64,000 nt of DNA, from the NCBI GenBank assembly GCA_030066625.1, contig JASJBG010000003.1, forward strand, positions 1-64,000. The letters are read 5' to 3'. The notes below the pieces were generated by a model. The model saw nothing but the letters and a program-made list of their open reading frames with translations. It did no database searches and was not told where the DNA came from. How positions within the stretch are numbered: the stretch's first letter is position 1; every line of letters begins with the position of its first letter. Shown here piece by piece: positions 57,364 through 64,000 of the stretch. Both the position numbers and the translations under genes were made by a program. This DNA is from Woeseiaceae bacterium. GTDB taxonomy: Bacteria > Pseudomonadota > Gammaproteobacteria > Steroidobacterales > Woeseiaceae.

Positions 57364-58326
57364 ATGCAGCGCATCTCGAAAGTTCTTGCCGTTATCGACC
57401 CGACCGTACACGAACAGCCGGCACTGCATCGTGCAGCCTGGCTCGCCAAGAAGAGCGAGGCAGAGCTCGAACTGCTCGTCTGCTACTACAACGAATACCT
57501 GAGCGGCGATCGGTTGTTCGATTCGCCGTCGCTCGAAAAGGCGCGCGGCGAGCTGATGGGCGGCCAGTCGAAGCACCTCGAGGAAATTGCCGAACCGTTC
57601 CGCAAGGATGGCATCGTCGTGACCACGTCGGCGATCTGGGACCACCCGCTGCATGAGGGGGTCGTCCGGCATGCGGTCGCTATCGGCGCAGACGTCGTAT
57701 TCAAGGACACGCATCATCACACCGCTGTATCCCGAGCGCTGCTGACGAACACGGACTGGAATCTCATCCGAACCTGCCCGATGCCGCTGTGGCTCGTTAA
57801 ACCGCAAGACCTGGAGCGGGTACCGCGTTTCATTGCCGCAATCGACCCGATGAACCAGCACGACAAACCCGCCGCACTCGACGACGAGATCCTACAGCTC
57901 GCGAAGACGCTGGCCGAGAACGTCGGCGGCGAAGTACACGCCTTTCACTCCTATGACCCGCGCATCGCAGTGGCAACCGCAACGGCCAATGCCTATATAC
58001 CGGTGTCGCTGCCGTTCGACGAGATCGAACAGCAGATGCACGAGGAGCACGAGAAGCGTTTCGTCGAGATCACGTCATTCCATGGCATCGAGGACGATCA
58101 CGCGCACCTGATCGCGGGACTGACGCACGAGGAACTGCCCGAGATCGCAGAGAAACTCGACGCCGACGTCGTCGTTATGGGCGCCGTGGCGCGAAACCGC
58201 TGGAAGCGACTGTTCATCGGTGCGACGGCCGAGCGCACGCTCGAACACCTGCCCTGCGACCTGCTGATCGTGAAGCCGGATTGGTTCCAGACGCCGGTGG
58301 ACCTCGAAGGTCACGAAGCCGCTTGA
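57364..58326 (+). CDS. Universal stress protein (tandem UspA domains)
   Basis: ISKVLAVIDPTVHEQPALHRAAWLAKKSEAELELLVCYY; ADVVVMGAVARNRWKRLFIGATAERTLEHLPCDLLIVKP. Confidence 0.92.
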   Translation: MQRISKVLAVIDPTVHEQPALHRAAWLAKKSEAELELLVCYYNEYLSGDRLFDSPSLEKARGELMGGQSKHLEEIAEPFRKDGIVVTTSAIWDHPLHEGVVRHAVAIGADVVFKDTHHHTAVSRALLTNTDWNLIRTCPMPLWLVKPQDLERVPRFIAAIDPMNQHDKPAALDDEILQLAKTLAENVGGEVHAFHSYDPRIAVATATANAYIPVSLPFDEIEQQMHEEHEKRFVEITSFHGIEDDHAHLIAGLTHEELPEIAEKLDADVVVMGAVARNRWKRLFIGATAERTLEHLPCDLLIVKPDWFQTPVDLEGHEAA

Positions 58327-58381
58327 GGTCGGCCTGGTTTTAGCGGTCTCTACGCGATTACGTTTTCAGCTTCGTTTCGCA

Positions 58382-58426
58382 CGGTTTCAAACACCGGTGG
58401 ATCTCGAAGGTCACGAGGCCGCGTAG
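58382..58426 (+). pseudogene. Remnant of the 3' end of a second usp gene
   Basis: RFQTPVDLEGHEAA-stop, exactly 100 nt downstream of WFQTPVDLEGHEAA-stop of the intact gene; differences after F are synonymous. Confidence 0.8.
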
Positions 58427-58462
58427 GCCGGCCGGGCTATCAATACTCACGTCCAGTGATCT

Positions 58463-58535
58463 GCTCCGTAGGAGCGGCTTCCAGCCGCGATCCGGCGTGC
58501 GCAGGTTCGCTATCGCGGCTGGAAGCCGCTCCTAC
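58463..58535. repeat. Inverted REP pair (BIME-like)
   Basis: GTAGGAGCGGCTTCCAGCCGCGATC 58468-58492 and inverse ATCGCGGCTGGAAGCCGCTCCTAC 58512-58535; same REP family as at RAYT locus. Confidence 0.92.
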
Positions 58536-58600
58536 AAAAGTGCGTAGTGCCACCGATGTAGCGGCCGCGCGTCACCGCGCGACCGCTATGCGTGTCTGTC

Positions 58601-59314
58601 TTACCTCCACGGTTTGCGCAACAAGCGTATGGTGACCTCATCTTCCGCACCCTGATCGGTGAATTGCCACTTGAGCCAGAATTTGCCCCCGCCCTCGAGG
58701 GTGCCTTCAGACCGCAGTGTTATGCCCGGAATGTCTGCCGTTCCGTTCGGATACAGGGCTTCCTCGTACCAGTAGGCGCTGCCGCGCACCAGGGAAGGCA
58801 AGCCGGCAATGTCACCAATGAACACCTGTCCCGACTCGAGGATCGGTTTCAGTTCGTTCCATGACACGAACCAGATGGGCAGGTTGGGAACGGCATTCCG
58901 CGTTCGCACATAGATCGGCGCGAGATCGGCTTCCGGCCCGTTCCGCCAGATTTCGTGGCCTTCGACCAGCAGCGGACAGGCGAATGCGCCAAGCCCCTGG
59001 GGTCCCGGCACGTCGAAAAACCGGCCCAGGTTGAAGTCGTCAGGTACGCACGCGGGGTCCCGGTAAAACACGATCGCCGCCCAGCGCTTGTTATTGGGCA
59101 CATCGAAGTTGGGCACGAGCAGTTCGAGACGCGCGTAAGCCGGTACGCCCGGGGATTGCGCCGGAAAATCGAGCTGCAGACCCGGCTGGCCCGGAAGCTG
59201 TTGCGCCTGTGACGCTGTCCACGGCAACATGCCGAAGATGAGCGCCGCCGCCAGCACCGCGGGCCGGAACCGCTTGCTGAACAGAGTCCTGGATGGATGA
59301 TTGGTAAAGAACAT
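58601..59314 (-). CDS. Hypothetical secreted protein
   Basis: Signal peptide RFRPAVLAAALIFGMLPWTASQAQQ; no family recognised. Confidence 0.7.
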   Translation of the reverse strand: MFFTNHPSRTLFSKRFRPAVLAAALIFGMLPWTASQAQQLPGQPGLQLDFPAQSPGVPAYARLELLVPNFDVPNNKRWAAIVFYRDPACVPDDFNLGRFFDVPGPQGLGAFACPLLVEGHEIWRNGPEADLAPIYVRTRNAVPNLPIWFVSWNELKPILESGQVFIGDIAGLPSLVRGSAYWYEEALYPNGTADIPGITLRSEGTLEGGGKFWLKWQFTDQGAEDEVTIRLLRKPWR

Positions 59315-59457
59315 ATTGGTCTCCTCTGTGTAGCCGTTGATCTGGCACCTCGAGTGGTCGAGGGCACGGAGACAGCCTGCATCTGCCGCGATCGCGACAC
59401 TTCAGGGTTTTCTCAGCAGAACATCAGCGGCTGCCGCAATCGGGTGAGGATCTTTAG

Positions 59458-61173
59458 TTGAACAGCTTTCAGTTCGGCAGCTTCGTCCTTGAAGGTCGGC
59501 TGCAACGGCTGCTTCACGATGGCCAGATCGTCCCCCTAAAGCCCAAGGCCTATGATTTGTTGTGCAAGCTGCTGGCTGAACCGGATCGGGTTGTGAGCAA
59601 GGATGAGCTGCTCGACTATCTCTGGCCGAGGCAGGATGTCGGCGAGGCCAACCTGACCCAGACCATCTACGAATTGCGACAGGCACTTGGTGAAACGGCG
59701 CGGGATGCCAGCTGGATCGAGACGGTTCCACGACGCGGCTACCGCTTCAAGGGTGGCGTCTCCGTGCTGACGGACAGCCTTCCCACCGCCGCGCATAAGT
59801 CCATCGCAGTGCTGCCGTTCCGCGCGCTCACGTCCCAGCCCGAAATGCAGGACCTCGGGCTGGGCATTACCGACGCGGTCATCCTGTCCTTGAGCTCAGC
59901 GGGTCGTTTGGTCGTGCGATCGTTGAGTGCCGTGCTGCCGTATGTCGATACCGCAGAGGATTCGGCGGCGATCGGGCAGAGGCTGGAGGTGGATACGGTC
60001 CTCGAGGGCACGGTGCAGAAGTACGGCGACCAGGTGCGAATGAACGCGCGCCTGCTGGCTTGCTCGGATCGCGCAGACCTGTGGACCGGCAAGCTGGAAA
60101 CCAGCACGCAGGATCTGTTCGCGATCCAGGATCAGATTGCACAGCAGGCTGCGAACGCAGTGACCGAGAGTCTCGGCGACCAGGTGAGTGCGCCCCGACA
60201 CGAGTCGCATGGCTCGCATTCGGATGCGCATCCGCTTTATCTCAAGGCGCGATACTGCTGGCAACGGTGGGTACCTGAAGCGTTGCGCCAGGCGCTTCAA
60301 TATCTCGACGAAGCGATCGCGCTCGATCCGAGCCACGCACCATCGCATGCCTGGCGGTCTGCGGCATGGTCGACGCTGGGCATCCTCGGTGAGGTCACGC
60401 CAACGGACGCCGCGAATGAAGCCCGCCAGTCGGCACAACGCGCCATAGAACTCGACGGCCAGTACTCCCAGGGACACGAGATGCTGGGCGCCGTGCAGCT
60501 CTTTTTCGACTGGGACTTGAGCGCCGCGGCACAGAGCTTCGACGCTGCGATCGACCTTGACCCGACGTCGGCAAACGCCCGCCATCTGCGCGCCATCTCA
60601 CTGGCGCTCGGTGGTCACGACCAGGCCGCTCTCGCCGAGATGGAACGCGCGTTACGAGAGGACCCGTCCTCCGTCATTGCGAATTGCGATATGGGCATGG
60701 TTCATTACTGGGGGCGACGTTTCGATGAGGCCAGGCGCTGGTACGAGCTCACGCTTGAGCAGGACCCGGGCTTTGCCCATGCCCGGTCGGGGCTTGCCTT
60801 TGCTTTGCTTGAACTCGGCGAGGAAGATGCCGCCGTTCGTGAGATCCAGCGCGCTTCAGAAAACCGCGGTCGCATTGCGGCCGGGGAGCTGGCCTACGTT
60901 CTCGGCAGAGCCGGACAGGCATCGGAAGCCAGCGCCCTCCTGGACCAACTCTCTTCATCGGAAAAGGTCGACCCGTATCAGCAGGTATTGGCTCACCTGG
61001 GAATGAAAGACTATGAAAAGACGTTCGAGTGGCTGGACCGGGCACTCGAACACCGCAGCCGGGACCTCGTGCTGCTCGGAGTAAGCCCCATTGTTGACCC
61101 CATTCGCGGCAGCGATCGCTTCCGGGCTTTCATGCAACGAGCGGCGCTACCCAAGGTGGCCGACGCATCATGA
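59458..61173 (+). CDS. OmpR-type winged-helix regulator with FlgO/TolB-like and TPR regions (CadC-like, no TM)
   Basis: TTG start; VPLKPKAYDLLCKLLAEPDRVVSKDELLDYLWPRQDVGEANLTQTIYELRQALGE..WIETVPRRGYRF; KSIAVLPFRAL. Confidence 0.9.
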   Translation: MNSFQFGSFVLEGRLQRLLHDGQIVPLKPKAYDLLCKLLAEPDRVVSKDELLDYLWPRQDVGEANLTQTIYELRQALGETARDASWIETVPRRGYRFKGGVSVLTDSLPTAAHKSIAVLPFRALTSQPEMQDLGLGITDAVILSLSSAGRLVVRSLSAVLPYVDTAEDSAAIGQRLEVDTVLEGTVQKYGDQVRMNARLLACSDRADLWTGKLETSTQDLFAIQDQIAQQAANAVTESLGDQVSAPRHESHGSHSDAHPLYLKARYCWQRWVPEALRQALQYLDEAIALDPSHAPSHAWRSAAWSTLGILGEVTPTDAANEARQSAQRAIELDGQYSQGHEMLGAVQLFFDWDLSAAAQSFDAAIDLDPTSANARHLRAISLALGGHDQAALAEMERALREDPSSVIANCDMGMVHYWGRRFDEARRWYELTLEQDPGFAHARSGLAFALLELGEEDAAVREIQRASENRGRIAAGELAYVLGRAGQASEASALLDQLSSSEKVDPYQQVLAHLGMKDYEKTFEWLDRALEHRSRDLVLLGVSPIVDPIRGSDRFRAFMQRAALPKVADAS

Positions 61174-61213
61174 GGGTATCCTCTGCTCATCATCCCAATG
61201 ACAAAGGACTGCG

Positions 61214-61978
61214 ATGAAACGTGTAGTCGTGACCCTTGGATTATTCCTGGCATGCCTGACTGGGGAGGTCTCGGCCAACCCCGTGATCGCAGGTTCCGCC
61301 GCGAACGGAGACGCAACACTACTTGCATCCTACGAGTTCCCCGCCAGCCTGAAGGACGAATTCGAGTCTGCGTCCAGATCTGCAGCTGCTTATGCCGTGG
61401 AAAACGGACACGGCATGTGGCTCATGTATGAGCAAGCCTCGAATATTGATTCCTCGAATACGATTGCGTATTTCACCGTTCATTTTCCGGACAACCTCGA
61501 TGAGTTGACAGAGCCTGCCTCCACTACATCCGGGCTTATCGCTGAATTCGGCAAGTATCGCGTTCGCGCCGAGTTGACGCGTCAGGTACCTGACTGGTGC
61601 AGTACCGTTTCAATTGACGCCGAGAAGCTCGAGTACGGCTACGTCGAATACCTGTGGCTCGAGCCGAATTCACTGGATGACGTCGGGCTGTTGCTGGCCG
61701 AGCGAGGCGAAATCCTGAGATCGGTCTATGGTTCGGAATCGGACGGAAACCTGGCAACCGAGGGCTTTGTTTCGATGGTCGCGCCTTTTCAAGTAATGTT
61801 GGTTCTCTTCAGTTCGGAGTCGAGCCGGGCGGCCGCCGCCAAGCAGCTCGAAAAAGACCTTGAAGCCGGCGGTCATTCCGATGACTGGGATCGCATGCGA
61901 AACAAACTCGACGCTTACGTCTCAAAGCGCGAGACCCTGTCAGGTAGATTCCGGCGCGAACTGAGCGCGTACTGGTAA
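61214..61978 (+). CDS. Hypothetical secreted protein
   Basis: MKRVVVTLGLFLACLTGEVSA signal peptide; no family recognised. Confidence 0.65.
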   Translation: MKRVVVTLGLFLACLTGEVSANPVIAGSAANGDATLLASYEFPASLKDEFESASRSAAAYAVENGHGMWLMYEQASNIDSSNTIAYFTVHFPDNLDELTEPASTTSGLIAEFGKYRVRAELTRQVPDWCSTVSIDAEKLEYGYVEYLWLEPNSLDDVGLLLAERGEILRSVYGSESDGNLATEGFVSMVAPFQVMLVLFSSESSRAAAAKQLEKDLEAGGHSDDWDRMRNKLDAYVSKRETLSGRFRRELSAYW

Positions 61979-61986
61979 CAATTCGC

Positions 61987-62508
61987 ATGGTTGAACTGAG
62001 TCCGTGGATCATCAAGATTGGCCTGGTAACAGGCGTCTGTCTCTTCGGGTATTTTGTGGTGAAGATCATCGCCAGCTTACTGGCTGATGTCGTTACCTGG
62101 TCGAGCCAGGAGAACCGGGAGAAAGACGACCAACCAACGGATGCCGAAAAGCAAACCGGCATACATATCGAGAGTACTCCCGGGCTGCACTTGTTGTCGG
62201 ATTACGGCGCCGAACACAGGCTGGTCGACAAGCGGCCTAGCGAGCGAACGATCCGGACAACGATTCGAAGTCTCGACTGGCTCGGCGGTTTTCACCAGGT
62301 TTTGCTGGTTACTCCCACCGGCGATGTCTTTGAGGTTGGCGGCAGCCTGGATCCGTCTGACGGGCTGTCTTCTGCATACGGCAACTCGAAGAAGGGCACA
62401 ATCAGAGTCATCGACAAACCACCACGATCGGTCGAACACATGGAAGAGTTGATGATCTCCTTTTATCGAGGAGACGGTCAGTGGGAACGCTTGAACGTCT
62501 ATGACTAG
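61987..62508 (+). CDS. Hypothetical protein with N-terminal TM
   Basis: IIKIGLVTGVCLFGYFVVKIIASLLADVV hydrophobic N-terminus; 8 nt after preceding gene. Confidence 0.65.
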   Translation: MVELSPWIIKIGLVTGVCLFGYFVVKIIASLLADVVTWSSQENREKDDQPTDAEKQTGIHIESTPGLHLLSDYGAEHRLVDKRPSERTIRTTIRSLDWLGGFHQVLLVTPTGDVFEVGGSLDPSDGLSSAYGNSKKGTIRVIDKPPRSVEHMEELMISFYRGDGQWERLNVYD

Positions 62509-62518
62509 CTCGCAGAGC

Positions 62519-64000
<1,482 letters not shown>

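Overview
High-GC chromosomal window, probably from a marine-type gammaproteobacterium (inferred from gene content only; not proven). It holds about 60 tightly packed, mostly housekeeping or metabolic genes. These include zapE (3' end), marR, kynA, an NAD-GDH of the 180-kDa class, gpmA, a gamma carbonic anhydrase, tesB, an SDR, an acyl-CoA ligase, a TonB-dependent receptor, a nitrilase, maoC, a molybdopterin cluster (mocA-like, moaE, moaD, mobA, moaC, moaA), two acyl-CoA dehydrogenases, a YhhQ-type transporter, a RAYT/REP element, a SAM hydrolase, glnS, thrS, a large REC/TonB hybrid protein, xdhC, trxA, an agmatinase, a PuuD-like hydrolase, an NhaC-type antiporter, MFS and PiT transporters, a cyanophycin cluster, queF, ribA, a TetR-controlled ABC exporter, an orphan FixJ-type regulator, a DksA-like protein, a universal stress protein and a CzcA-type RND pump (partial). 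No rRNA, confident tRNA, CRISPR array or prophage was seen. The most interesting items are: (1) a 964-aa protein combining two degenerate receiver domains, a cytoplasmic Lys-Pro repeat, one TM helix, a repeat region and a TonB C-terminal domain; (2) a cyanophycin operon with a CphA-like paralog that lacks exactly the ATP-grasp domain; (3) a RAYT flanked by inverted GTAG-REPs, with a tandem composite array downstream and a matching inverted REP pair 34 kb away; (4) an all-synonymous remnant of a uspA 3' end next to that REP pair; (5) an NhaC-like gene whose signal peptide is in frame but has no ATG/GTG/TTG start; (6) near-universal stop-to-stop packing of convergent genes; (7) a YezG-like/DMP19-like fusion protein.
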